Positions 43,890-55,984 of a stretch of DNA of 60,000 bases are shown here, in pieces. The notes beneath the pieces are model-generated. The model was not told the DNA's origin, did not search any database, and saw only the letters and a program-made list of their open reading frames with translations. The position numbers were made by a program, and so were the translations under genes. This DNA is from Takakia lepidozioides (lineage: Eukaryota; Streptophyta; Takakiopsida; Takakiales; Takakiaceae), in contig CM060732.1 of assembly GCA_030704615.1 (NCBI GenBank), forward strand, positions 36,749,053 to 36,809,052, read 5' to 3'. Numbering within the stretch: position 1 is the stretch's first letter; each line of letters begins with the position of its first letter.

Positions 43890-45678
43890 GAGATCTCTCT
43901 TTCTGTGGTGGAACGTTGTCTTGAAGATGTTGACAAGCTTGCTGATGGGCGATATCATCAATTCATTGAACACAATGTCAGTCCAATTACAGCTCATTCA
44001 AGTATTGACGATGTACAGCAAGTCGATGACTTGCCCCGGAGGAAAATCCCAACGTTTACCCCACAACATCATGGATGGACACATTGACACTTGAGGATGA
44101 ACAAGGTGAATTATTACCTATACTTTTCTTGTTTTGTCTTCCTCAAATTTCAGTTTTTATTTATTTATTTTTATTTTATTTAAAAAAAAAATTGTACTCT
44201 AGGTAAGATTGGGTGAAGTGAAGCGACGTCTTGTCCTGTATGATAATCCAATGTAATCTCAGTATTTGACATTTAATTCAGGATATGAAGATCTCAAGTC
44301 CGGATGTATCTCCTAATGGCCTCATGTCATCCCTTCGTACATTCAATGCCCAAATCTTTGAAAAACAAAAACGAGTGGATGATTTATGTCACGCGTCTGG
44401 CCTGAAAACTTCGGAGTGTTCGAAGAAATCACGATCCACTCATAAGAGGCTTATGGTTTGCGCAGACGTGAAGATTGCGTCAGATGTTTTACTGTCCCTT
44501 CAAAACTCAACCGACTCCCGCACTTGTTCTACAAAATTTCAGTCGAGAGGGTTGCAGAAGGTAACTGATTGATTCTTGCAACGTATCTGCATATTCAATC
44601 GACCATGTGGACGATGCTCTCATTTGGTCCGCTGATGATTAAAGATTGAAGGAATTTAAGATGTTGGAATTTTCTTCCCAGGACCAGATGATACCATCAT
44701 CGGCATGGATTAAGTCTATGTCCACGTTGTGTAAGTGTATAGAATTTATTCTGCAGAATCTCAATCAAGAGGGATTCAGAATCGTAGTAGCTGCATATCT
44801 TTATCTAATGCTCGACTATATAGTTTGTCTGAAGCATTGTGATTCATTTGGTATATCCTCATAAAGACGTTGTTGTGTCGTGGAGATATTCAAATTGTTT
44901 TCGGTGAATCGCAATGATGCATTTACCTCGACATAAATGTCGAGGTTGCATATGTGTTTTATCTGCACTAATCTCAATTACATTGGTTTAGGAGAATTAT
45001 GCTTCTTCGGACAGGGATTCCTCTACTCTGAAGAGGCGGATGAAGCTCATAATATTGAGTGTTAATGGTCTCATTTGCTATTGACCACCTCCGACCGGAA
45101 GAGAGATGTTAAAAAACAAATTTTCAGGGAGAAATGTGACCATTAAGGTCCCAGATATTCCTTTTGTCATTCCTCAGCCTGGAGTGGTGGAGTTCCTGAG
45201 GCGTCTTTTTGAAAATTTTCATGTCGCAATTTTGTTTTGCTCTGAAAGAGACATTGTTCTTAAAATACTACAATCTTTTGTGCCCATTGATACGATGAAG
45301 CTCTTCTGTTTTGTTTGGTCCAATGAGCATTGCAATGCGACAGCCGACTATATTAAGCCTGAGATGAGATATCTCATTAAGGATATTCAAACCGTTCTTG
45401 CTAGTTTTCCTGGAAAAATGTTTGCGAAGGAAGGACAAATCCTTCTTGTGGATGATGAACCATCAAAATCACTCAGAAACCCTGCAAATACTGGATATTT
45501 CCTTCTTACTTTTAATGGGTCAAAAAATAAGCTGTCTAATATAAATGATGTAGTGTGGCCATTCATCTCAAACATGATAGGAGTATCCAGCGTTGTTGAG
45601 TATGTGAGTGAGAACTTTGCAAAAACATCTCGTGCAGCGATAGATCGGGATCACCCACTATGGTCTTGGTATGGGTGA
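43890..45678 (+). pseudogene. Second FCP1-like HAD gene, decayed
   Basis: The best exon is 44992-45678, entered after TTGGTTTAG. It reads MKLIILSVNGLICY, a TGA at 45082, then PQPGVVEFLRRLFENFHVAI, LFCSERD, LFCFVWSNEHCN and ILLVDDEPSKSLRNPANTGY. This is the FCP1/NIF-type HAD order, but the nucleophile Asp of motif I is replaced by Ser (SVNG versus DLNG in the copy near 35630), so catalysis would be lost even without the stop. Possible upstream exons at 43905-44087, 44285-44572 and 44646-44864 are open but carry no domain I recognise. A palindrome of the 28-46 kb family lies 46 bp upstream of the acceptor. Confidence 0.6.
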
Positions 45679-48105
45679 TATTTGGATCCTTCTGTTTTCC
45701 ATCCCTGGACAAGTCAGCCTGATTACCTTGGTATACTTCGTCATTCATGTCAAAGTTACATAAATATTGAATGGTAACATTCACTTTTTTTAGGTATGTA
45801 CTATTCTTTTTTTTAGTTTCTTAATTAAGTGGTCGTTTCTGATTGGGTTTATGGGCTTCGATTATTTTTAGTGTTGAGGACTCTGGTCCTCAAAGAGAAA
45901 GCAAACATTTGTCAGAATGGTTCAAAATCGAAATGGTTCAAGATCGGACTAGTTCAAGATCTGAATGGTTCAAGATCTTCAACTTCGTCAACCACACTTC
46001 CAATATCAATTCTAATGATCTATTCGACCATTCCGAGAATAGACCATTCTTTTCTGGACACCAGCTTGACTTCTGGACTTTCTCAGCTTGACTTTAGTGT
46101 GTATCTGTACAATTCGACTTACATTCAAGGTCGCATGTAGTGAATTCTATCATTGTGCATTCAATGACATTTGAAAATAAAAATGATCTACTCTCATCCG
46201 CGTCCAAAGTTCGATTTGTCATTTCTAGCACACAAAACAAAAGATTCAGAATACTTTGTCCCTTGAATGTTCATATAGAGTGAAATCTATACCTGTAGGT
46301 AATTTGCATTGACATAGTAGGCATTTGGGTCAAGGGCCATTGTCTTCAGCACTACCCTGACCACCCTCCTGAACATTGTCATCTATGAGATTAGGTCAAG
46401 TCTGATCTATTGTTCTCTAGATAAGCTACAAATGTGGAGCACAAGACTAGACAATACTTCGTGAGTATGGTGTTCAAACCTAACATTCTATGCCAGAGAA
46501 CAGCCCGGTAAGAGTCTATTGGCTTCAAGAGGCGGTGGCAAGTACATAACCATGCTAAAAAACATAAGCAGACATTGATGAATCCACAAAAAATGCCCCA
46601 ATGTTTGAACGACAACAACACAAAGACAACAGGGCTAGGGGAAAATGTCAAATCTCCCTTGAATCGCTATCTCAACTGTCAGTTCGGCGATATTCTAGCA
46701 GTCATTTGCTCCGCCAAACTGGTTAACAGGTCTCGATCTTTGTTCAAGGCACCTAACAAGGATCAACTAGACTTGGTTTGCAGCGTGGGTGGCATGTGTA
46801 TTCTTGAGCACTACTTTCTAGAATCTTACTAATCTTGCACCCACAGGGCACCCACATTTCAAGAACATTCCACAAAGCTTTAACTAGTCCTTGAGATTAT
46901 TGCAAATAGGGCATGAGCTCAAATTAAAAAATTCACTTGCAACCTTTGACATAATTCTCATTTACACATCATAGAGCTGAAGGACTCCTAAGATGATTTG
47001 AATCATGATGTGGTTGCATGAGTTCTGTTTCATTGCCTGCTTCTATCCGCACTTGCTGCTATGATCACGGTTTCTTCAGATGCGTAGGGAAATGCCAATG
47101 GCCTGTGAAGAGGACGACCAATCGCAGCACCTAAAGCTCCCCGGCAAATCGCTGATATCTTTGCTTAGATATGGATGAAATATTCCAATTTGACATCCTC
47201 GGGTGACAATGATAAAGGATGAAGAAATGTGGGTTTGGCTACACGTGGGCTGTTTCTGACATCTGTCCACATCGCAATAATAAGGTCCAAGGCTGAGTCA
47301 GCCAAATATTCAACTTTGACTCTACCTACTATCTGTTTTTACTCTTACTACCTCCAGTAAAATAGGCTAAACTAAGTAGAATCCAATGATAGCCCCCATG
47401 AGGAACTTAGCATATGCCATACTGTCCTTGGACAACCGTTTAGGCATTTTTGCGCCTAATAATGAATTCAATCAATCAGCAACTTTGAAAACCTTTTCTC
47501 ACAGTAGGCATCTTCGTGCTATAATTCCTTAGAATTAGGCACATGAGAAGAGAAAACATTTATTTTTCTAAGAATAAAATTACAAAATAGACACCCAATG
47601 CCCATAGGCCCTTCCAGGCTCCAGCTACCTTTCATTTCCTTTGAAACCCTAATATAATGACATTGTGGAGTCCATGCAAGGGCCTTTCGAAGTTACATGG
47701 AGCTCTCGCAAATAGATTGCGATTTGTAGGATGAAACATGGAAAACCTCAGGCCGAATGGACGTCCCCATATTAAAAAAACCAAAAAACTTCCCTGGAAT
47801 TGGAAAATATTGAAAAAAAAATAGAAAAAACAAAATATCAATTTGCCCAAATTCGCAACGGTGGCATCTCGCCAGATCAACGTTGATGGCCTGAAATTTG
47901 GCCAGTAACCTTGTCAGGTAAGTAACCACAAAATGTCCGGTAAAATTACTTTTTTCCTTCAAGTTACCGGTGGATTTCCACGCAGGGGTCTCTTTCTGGT
48001 AAAAAGTCAACTCTGGCCGGCGGGCGTTTAAGGGTTAAGTCACTAATAACACTCTTGTTTCATTAGCACGCGAGGGGCCCAGTGTGTGCTTCTGACAGGG
48101 ACAAA
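45679..48105. other. No gene recognised
   Basis: Short unassigned frames only. A stretch at 45915-45975 repeats TCAGAATGGTTC, AAATGGTTCAAGATC and GAATGGTTCAAGATC, a small tandem array. Near 47930-48035 the sequence contains GTTACCGGTGG and TTTAAGGGTTAAGT. Confidence 0.4.
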
Positions 48106-48107
48106 AC

Positions 48108-48538
48108 ATCTGAGAGAGGGAGAGGGAGAGAGGGGAGAGGGAGGTTGGGTTTTTGGGTAGAGCCTCTGTTGGGGTTGAGTTTAGAGAGGGGAGAGACAGA
48201 GACAATTGGGTTTGAGAAATGCAATTGGGTGTGAAATATTTGTGAAGAGGACATATAAATATGAGGGATTGAGAGGATGGGCTCTGTGTGAGGGAGTGAA
48301 GAGTGGATCATAGCTTCGCTGGTTCCTGTCCGAGGTATATTAGTTCGTGGTCATAATATAGTGAGAGACAGCGAGTTGTAGGAAGAGGGAGAAAGATGGC
48401 AGCTTTGTGGGAGAGGGAAGAGAAGAGACTTGTGGGTGGTGGATTGAAGAGAGAGAGATGGGACTAGGGAGGCTGGTAGTAAATTTGGGTTAGAGAGAGA
48501 AGCGCTGAAAGGGAAGGGACTGGGCTGGTGACGGGGAG
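48108..48538 (+). promoter_or_regulatory. Promoter and GA-rich leader of the sugar transporter
   Basis: A TATAAATA box lies at 48254-48261, about 285 bp upstream of the ATG. GA-rich runs (GAGAGGGAGAG type) flank it at 48108-48145 and continue through 48360-48520. GAGA-type repeats near plant start sites are common binding places for BPC-type factors; that role is inferred here. Confidence 0.5.
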
Positions 48539-50859
48539 ATGGCGGGGGGTGGTTTGCCCGCTGCACCGGGGCCATGGAAGCAGTACGAAGGACGTACCAC
48601 TGTGTACGTGGTGGTGGCGTGCATGGTGGCAGCCACCGGCGGGCTCCTCTTTGGTTACGACATTGGCATTTCTGGTGAGTCTCGTCCCTACGTCTCCCCC
48701 ATCCATTCAGATCTCAGTGTTGTGAGAGCTTCCTCAATTCCTCTGACACTGGTGTGATTTATGTGGCGGATTATGACAGGAGGGGTAACATCAATGGACG
48801 ATTTTTTGATCAAGTTTTTTCCAAAGGTGTATGTCCATAAACACGAGGCCCATGAAAGTAATTACTGCAAGTACGACAACCAATGGCTTCAGGCCTTTAC
48901 ATCATCTCTCTACATTGCAGGCATGTTCGCCACACTGGGGGCATCCTACACCACCCGATTGCAGGGCCGCAGGCTCACCATGGTATACGGGGGTCTCAGC
49001 TTTTTGGTGGGTGCAATTCTGAATGCGGCAGCTCAGAACTTGGTCATGCTCATAATTGGTCGCATCATGTTGGGAATCGGAGTCGGCTTTGGCAATCAGG
49101 TCTGGCACTCCCCCAACTACCTTGACATACTTGTGACTGTACAATTACTCTGATTTGTATTTCAAAGTTCTTTATATTTTGTATCATCATTGTCTGTTTT
49201 CCCCACGCCTTGGTTGGATATATATATTGTTGTCATCCTTATCAAGCTGGGTCATTGTGTTCGAGGGATGGGGATTCAATTTCGCAGATGCATAATCTAT
49301 GGGTGGGAGTGTTCAATGAGGCAGGGGGTAAAGAAAGGCCTTTGAGACTCAAGGATTCACATGGGGATGATCGAGGGTGGAGCACCGTCTCTTGACCTTT
49401 GTATGCGGTGGGTTTATGTTACTCTGTTGTGTTGGACAGGCTGTGCCACTCTACTTGTCAGAGATGGCACCCGCAAATATGAGAGGAGGTCTGAACATCC
49501 TCTTCCAGCTTGCGACCACCATTGGCATTCTGACTGCAAATTTGATTAACTATAAAACCCAAAAGCTCACACCATGGGGTTGGCGTCTCTCTCTTGGGTT
49601 AGCGGCAGTCCCTGCCCTGATACTCACCATGGGTGGTTTCCTTTGCCCTGAAACTCCCAACAGTCTGATTGAGCGAGGACATTTAGAGAAAGGGCGTGCC
49701 ACACTGGAGAGAATTCGTGGCACCAAGAATGTAGGTGCAGAATTTGAGGACATGCAGGAGGCAAGCAGAATTGCCCAACAGGTTAGTTATCAATCTACTG
49801 TAATATACACATATATGTTCATTTCCTAATCTCTATAGGGATGCTTGTTGATCACAATCTTTGTTCATAGCTGGTGAAATGGATCGGCAAATTATGAAAT
49901 TTATTCTCTTGATTCTTCTTTCTGTTCTTTAATTTTTGATGTGAAAACAATACTGGCTGAATTGCAGATCAAACACCCATTTTTAAACATTTTGAAAAGA
50001 CGAAATCGACCACAGTTGGTCATGGCTATACTTTGTCCCTTTTTCCAAATTTTCACCGGTATCAACGGCATATTGTTCTATGCTCCAGTATTATTTCAAA
50101 CCATGGGGTTTGGGAGCAATGCGTCTCTTTATTCTTCGGTTATCACGGGTGCTGTGTTAGCCGGATTCACTTTTGTTTCACTAACAACGGTGGATCGATG
50201 GGGTCGAAGAAAGCTCTTACTGCAGGGTGGACTTCAGATGTTTGCTTGTCAGGTACTCAACAAAGCTGGATCTAATCCTTTGCAATTCTCTCAGTTTGAA
50301 TTGGTTGGGATGTTTGAGGTAAGAGATGTACTGTAAAGATTTGCACTTTCTTAAAATAACCAAAGGTTGGTTGTTAAGCTTACTCATGTGATATGTAACG
50401 TGGTGGTGGATGCAGTTATGTATCGCAATCATCCTAGCATTGAAATTCGGAGGCGACAATAAGCTGCCAAAGTCATATGCTACAGCAGTGTTGGTACTGG
50501 TGTGCTTGTATGTGGCGGCCTTTGCATGGTCATGGGGGCCATTAGGATGGACTATTCCTAGTGAGGTTTTTCCTTTAGAGACCCGGTCAGCAGGCCAGAG
50601 TATAACAGTGTCAGTGAACCTTCTGTTCACATTTGTTGTCGCCCAAGCATTTCTAACTATGCTATGTCACCTCCGGTATGGGATTTTTCTCCTCTTTTCT
50701 GTATGCGTCTTACTATCAGTAATTTTCGTTTATTTCTTTCTTCCGGAGACAAACGGGGTACCAATTGAGGAGATGATGCAGATGTGGCAAAATCATTGGT
50801 TTTGGAAGCAGATAGTTCCCGCTCCCGACGAGAAACCCTACCATGAAGTCGATGCTTAG
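48539..50859 (+). CDS. STP: STP-type monosaccharide/H+ symporter, five exons, 508 aa
   Basis: Exons 48539-48674, 48780-49099, 49440-49781, 49968-50252 and 50416-50859 join in phase through GT-AG introns and give 508 residues, the usual length for plant sugar transport proteins (major facilitator superfamily, 12 membrane helices, plasma membrane, hexose uptake with H+). Features in order: helix 1 with [12 protein letters not shown], then [17 protein letters not shown] (the RxGRR loop between helices 2 and 3); [46 protein letters not shown] at the end of helix 6; [19 protein letters not shown] (sugar-binding QxxG/GxN region); [28 protein letters not shown]; and [14 protein letters not shown]. 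The ATG is the first in frame and is followed by MAGGGLPA. No lesion was found. The gene lies in the loop between the inverted PIG-V arms. Confidence 0.95.
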
Positions 50860-51068
50860 AAAGGCTTAATCTAGGTTTTTTCAAGACAACTTCGCGCGGG
50901 TTGCGCATCAATATATGAATCGAGACGTTTGTTTTGGTTCGTTTTGTTTTGTAGCGTTGAGATGTCCCAAACTGCGCTTGGTACTTTTGGAAAGCCCTCG
51001 ATGTGGAGGGGTGCACCGATTTGGTCTCATGATTTTTGGACTTGCGGTGTGGGAGATGTGGAATTTCA

Positions 51069-51330
51069 TGTACTTTGGGTCGCTGGAAATTCGGGAAAAA
51101 TACACAGTGGGCTCTCCTGGGACAATGGTTGGAGCCTTGGCGGGAGATATATCATTAATGATTTGATGTATTACTACTCAATAAAATCATGGAAAACAAC
51201 AAATTGGTTTTCTCATTCGAATTTGAATTACTTTTGGTTGCTGGAAATTCGTGAAAAAATAGCAAATTGGGCTTTCTTGGGAGAATGATTGGATTACTCA
51301 ATACATTCATGGAAAACAATAAGAGCTATC
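51069..51330. repeat. Tandem duplication in the transporter 3' region, with AATAAA
   Basis: TACTTT(T)GG(G)T(C/T)GCTGGAAATTCG followed by GTGAAAAA, GGGCT and TACTCAATA...CATGGAAAACAA occurs twice (from 51069 and from 51228). An AATAAA at 51180-51185 could serve polyadenylation of the sugar transporter. Confidence 0.7.
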
Positions 51331-51747
51331 TGGTGTATGTGCAGGACAGGCATCCTGAGAATTTCTGGTCAATGAAATTCCAATGCAGGGAACAAGCACA
51401 ATCAAACTGATCGGTTTGGCAGCCAGTTGGCTGGAACCGGCACATTGTTGAACAGTGTGCCACTTCAATCTCTTGGTGACGAAGGCCTGTGCTTTTAATT
51501 CCAACTTCTTAATCTGTACATGCCTCAAGACCCCGGCATAAGCAGCTACTAATCTTATTCTTTAGGATTGGGTTGTAAATAATTTATTAGCAGGCTGTAT
51601 GTGGCCCTTGTATTTGTATGAGAAAGTCTTAGCAGTTTGATTTCGTCCACCATTAGCCTTCTTGGGTAAGAGATTGCAGCAAGGATTAGAAGAACACCAA
51701 GTCCCACCTGAAGATGGGGAATATATGGAGGGAGTGATTGTGAAATA
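51331..51747. other. No gene recognised
   Basis: Spacer between the transporter 3' region and arm B. Only short frames without motifs were seen. Confidence 0.4.
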
Positions 51748-52704
51748 TCTCAGCACAGTGGTTATCAACTATTGCTGGAACTACCAGATTAATTGACTAT
51801 TGGCAACGTCTTTGTTTGTTTTTGTCTGTCAACAAGAACAGTACTGCAACTATTTGTAAGAAGCTGATGACCCAGGTCTCACCTCCAGCATGCTTGTATG
51901 ATTCTCACCTCTCTTTTTATGCTTGTGTGAGAGCAGGGGAACATGGTTTGTAGTGTTAATACACGTTGTTTAAATTGCCATTTAAGAACGTAATCATAAT
52001 CATAATCAGTCATCGCAATGCCAATTCCAGCCTTACTTGCTCCTGATCTTATGTCCTTTGGATGGGTGAGAACCCAGTCAGAAGGCTGATAGGACCTCTG
52101 TTGAAGGCTATCTCTTCACACTCCGGAAAGGAGGCATTGCTTCAATGGCTCCGGAGACCCAAGGTGCATCTATGTGTATAAGTTATGTCTATCTTCATTG
52201 TAAGGTATTGGTTATCCAGCACAGGAGGAGACTTTTGGACATTTCAAGTCCATGGTTGCAGCTGTCAACTTCTCACCTTCCTTGAAGTCTCTGAACTTCC
52301 CATGGATATTGTTGAAGGTATTAGCATTGTGATCAACTTCAGGGATATGCGCCTCACTTCTAAATATTGTAATAACTAGGAATTTCAAGTCAAGGGCTCA
52401 ATCCTTTTCTTCTTGAATGCATTGCAGGGGATGTGCATGCTCACAAGCTTTATAATCTCTCTCCAAGAAAATTTACAGCAGTCCTCCATAGCAGTTTGCC
52501 ACATTGGGAGGAGAAAATGGTGGAGTGCAACAGGTCCACAAGCTTATCAAGAAGGTACCAAGGTCTTTGGAGCATACCCACAGTTGCAAAGATGTATCAC
52601 TATACAATATAGGAGAACTACCACGAGAGAGAGGAGAGCATATACCTGTCCCAGAGGGGGGTATTGGGTACTATTGCTCAAGAGAGACGCCTTTCTACCA
52701 ATAA

Positions 52705-55700
52705 TTAAATCATGTGAAAGGGTAGAAATTGATGAACAACAGGGAAGCCAAGGCCTATGTAGCTGAAGAACACTGTCCAAATGAGGCAACCAACCTGCTG
52801 CCCACACATGAATACCTCCATCAAATGTGCTGCATACCAGTATATGACAGGGCTCACAGACAAAAACCTTGTCGCTACCTGCAATTACATAACAACCATC
52901 AGGTGAATACATGCAAAAATGATCAACATAAACCTACACAAATTGCCCCCCAACCCTCTCTCATTCACACATTTATTTTACAACACTAACCCACCTGCAC
53001 GTGCATGGCGACACTCGCAACTGATGCCATAACCGCCAGCTGAATCCAAAAGCAATGGTTGCTGGTGCGAAGAACCCCCCTAGGCTGTTGCCGAAGTCCA
53101 TTTTGTTCTTCGGACACATCAGATCCCAATTTCCTGCCTCCCCTTTGTCGAAGCTCTGCAGAACCCACACTGGTACTATCTATGTATAAGTCAAAGGAGT
53201 CCATCTAAGTTTACTTTGGGGACATGAATTTTAATTCCATCCGGTTGGAACAAATGAGATGGTAAAAGTCCTTTTCACTGCTGACTGAAAGACCTCGATA
53301 TCAAGTGGAAAGCTCAAGGAAGCGTTTTTGCTGCAAGTAGGGACAAAACCAAAAGACTGTAGGAATAATCAGGAATGTGGTATTTAATTATTTACAGGTC
53401 CTTCAACAAGGTGATGTGATGTATTTTGACACAGAAGTGACCATGTGGCCACAGCCAACCCACAACAGTACATGTCATTGGGTGAATGTCTGGATGATAT
53501 TACCATGCAAGGCCGTCGAGATTCTTCACAAACTTCCGGTCCAAGGGTGGCAACAATGTGAGTTTCTGCCACTGTGCTGGAGTGGACTTGAACCCTAGGG
53601 AGAAGAGCAGTTGGTTCTGTCTCTGCGCGTATGATGTGATTGCACAGACTGCAACAACTAGCATGGGGGATGCCAGTATGAAATTGGGAATCTGCTTTGC
53701 TTCAAAGTAACGAAGGAGGCCTACATTCCTACCACAGGAGGAAGACAAGATCCAGTCACCGTTAAAATACATCTCGCAAATTGTACCCATCTGTCTCCAA
53801 CAATATGGCAAGGTGCCACCTGGACAGATCATTATCTTCTTAAAGCAGGTGTGTATGCAAAAGCGTCTTATGAGTGCATTCTTTCCCTCCCCCCCAACAG
53901 GCAAATGTGAGCACATCAACAGACACTGAAAATACGATACCAAGTTTGCTAGGACAAACACACCAGTAGTGGCTTTGAACAAATCCGTAAAGGTAAGGCA
54001 CTCTTGCATGGCACCACCGGCGGACAGTCGCCTCGCCTTCAGCAGCAGCTGCGAGTAGCCATAACTTTGGAATGCAACGAACGGCGCAACCACTCCCAGA
54101 CATTGCACGATTGCCATGACCACTGCAAGCACAGCCACCTGTGCAAGGAATTCTTAAGTTCTTGCCAATTGGCATGAGTAACATAGTCATGTCTAGATCA
54201 ACAGATTTACATCCCACTACCATTATTAAGACAGATGTTTTCATACCATGGTGGCACTGTAAGTTCTTCTTCAAGTTCATTTGAGGTTTATATTCACAAA
54301 GGGCTCTGCTTACAGTAAAGTACTAGAGTGGTTCGGACACTCCTGTTATGACAGAGAAGGTGAGCATGAGGCTCATTTTTCCACCCAATGATATCACCTG
54401 TTTTGTGATGCTTATTGACAAACTGCAACTTTTACAGCCAATAAAGAGCCAAACAAACAGAAGCCTATATTTGGTATTGATAGATCTTATATTCAACAAT
54501 TGCATGAGTTTGAGCAAGAAATCTGCAACTGGGTAAATAAGTTTGCTCCTTCCCCTGCCCAGTCCTGTTTACAATATTTCAAATACCATAGGATAGATGA
54601 GATATATGATGGGGGGAAAGAAGATACATGTTGGGTTGGAGATGGTTACCAGTGGCCTGCCTTGGCGAGATACTGCTTGGAAAGAGAGGTGCATCGTCTG
54701 GACAAGGAAGAAGCTGGAGTGCAGCACGCCATTTGAGCGCACCCCACTTGACAGCCCAAATAAAATTACAGCCTTCCACTTTGCCCCCACCACAAACAGC
54801 CAAAGGCCAGCAAACGATAATAACAAGAAGAGGCTCTCTCAGTATCCGTTGGCCCGTCAGGAATTGCTTCATCTCTACTAGGATCCATCTTACTGCTCAA
54901 TATCATAGGAGCTCCGTTGTAAATTAGAAAATTATCTTACGTCAGGATATCTAGATTCCTGCATAAGTCTGGATTTGGGGCTAGTCACCCAGTTTCCCTA
55001 CTCAGTTGTATGGTTGGTCCTAGTACAAGAGTGGCATGGCCCTTGGAAATGAAAGGCACCTGGCTACAACATGCAAGTGGGGTGGGAAGTGGAAGGGTTA
55101 CAGACTAGGAGAGAGGAGGAACACGACCTTTCTATCTATCTGATATTTTTTCACCTTGCTTGATGATAGGGGGGGTCAAAAAGCACAACGCAAAAGGATA
55201 CATTATAGAGTAGAAGACAGAGGCCGGGTTGAAGCAGAAGAGAACTGTAGCCCACCATGCTTGATGTTCATCCTCCAGGACGTACAACGCCAGCTTATGA
55301 AGATAGAACGCAGCCAAGACAAAACTCAAGTTGGTGATGAGGTATCCTGAGATAGCAAGTGTCGCTCTGTAGCCTACCAATGGAACCAATCTGTTCAACA
55401 CTGGCAATCATGCGCACTTTAGATTTCGCTGGACCAGTACCTGAAAACCAATGCTGAGAGGGGTGCTTATAGCTCCACCTACAGGTGTGTCATATTGTTT
55501 GATGAGACCTGTTAAAATAGTGTAAATGACATGTGAAACTGGGCACTTACAGACCACACCACAAACTTGGGCCTCAAAATTTCCTTGGCCACAATGTAAA
55601 TGACCTTCGAAGTGGATATCTCCTAACCAGAGGTTGGCTTATGGGTGAAGGACTTATCATTATTCCAATGGAATGCACTGCATTTTGTGCACTCTGCGGC

Positions 55701-55977
55701 CCAACAATCATTCTATAATATCCTTGTTCCTTCAGAGGGTTGAGATACCAGTCCATATTCAATCCCTTAAACCCTCGTCTGACCTGTTCAAGGAAAGTCC
55801 AATGTAGGAATGTAGGCACACCTATTAACCAGTTGGAGACAAGTAGCATACCAGTATTGGCCAGAATCCGCATGGAGAGGGATAAAACAGGTTGAAATGC
55901 ATGTGTCTGCTCATATTCATATCCACACTCTGCAATTCATACATAGTAGACAGAGTCCCAGACCACTGTAGCTTCAA
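52705..55977 (-). pseudogene. PIGV: PIG-V (GPI mannosyltransferase 2) copy B, damaged
   Basis: The exon order is the same as in copy A, on the minus strand: 55852-55977 (VVWDSVYYV), about 55240-55435 (LVPLVGYRATLAISGY), about 54650-54835 (LFGLSSGVRSNGVLHSSFF), 53964-54138 (APFVAFQSYGYSQL), a piece with VGLLRYFEAKQIPNFILASP at about 53730, a piece ending at 52995 (QLAVMASVASVAMHVQ) and 52705-52878 (VATRFLSVSPVIYWYAAHLM). Two private lesions: TGA at 55937-55939 where copy A has CGA (Arg), and a 13-bp deletion near 54041-54055 that shifts the exon after SYGYSQL. Copy B keeps the first 5' splice site and an open penultimate exon, both lost in copy A. It also keeps VATRFLS, where copy A has VAPRFLS. 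Neither copy can encode the enzyme as it stands. Confidence 0.88.
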
Positions 55978-55984
55978 TTGAAAA

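Larger units (their letters stand above)
28281..45757. repeat. Dispersed 22-24-bp palindrome family (about 16 copies)
   Basis: Copies have arms close to (A/G)AC(C/G)TCGACA and TGTCGA(C/G)GT(T/Y) around an AT-rich 4-6-nt centre. Approximate positions: 28281-28306, 28483-28508, 28824-28847, 32402-32424, 32553-32576, 32656-32677, 32812-32836, 32930-32953, 33121-33143, 33902-33925, 35021-35046, 35097-35121, 35463-35484, 43684-43706, 44925-44946 and 45733-45757 (degenerate). The copies at 44925 and 35463 have perfectly matching arms. None falls inside a recognised exon, and several lie in introns 35-80 bp upstream of a 3' splice site. A palindrome this regular could be a hairpin, a site for a dimeric protein, or the trace of a small mobile element. 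Confidence 0.85.
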
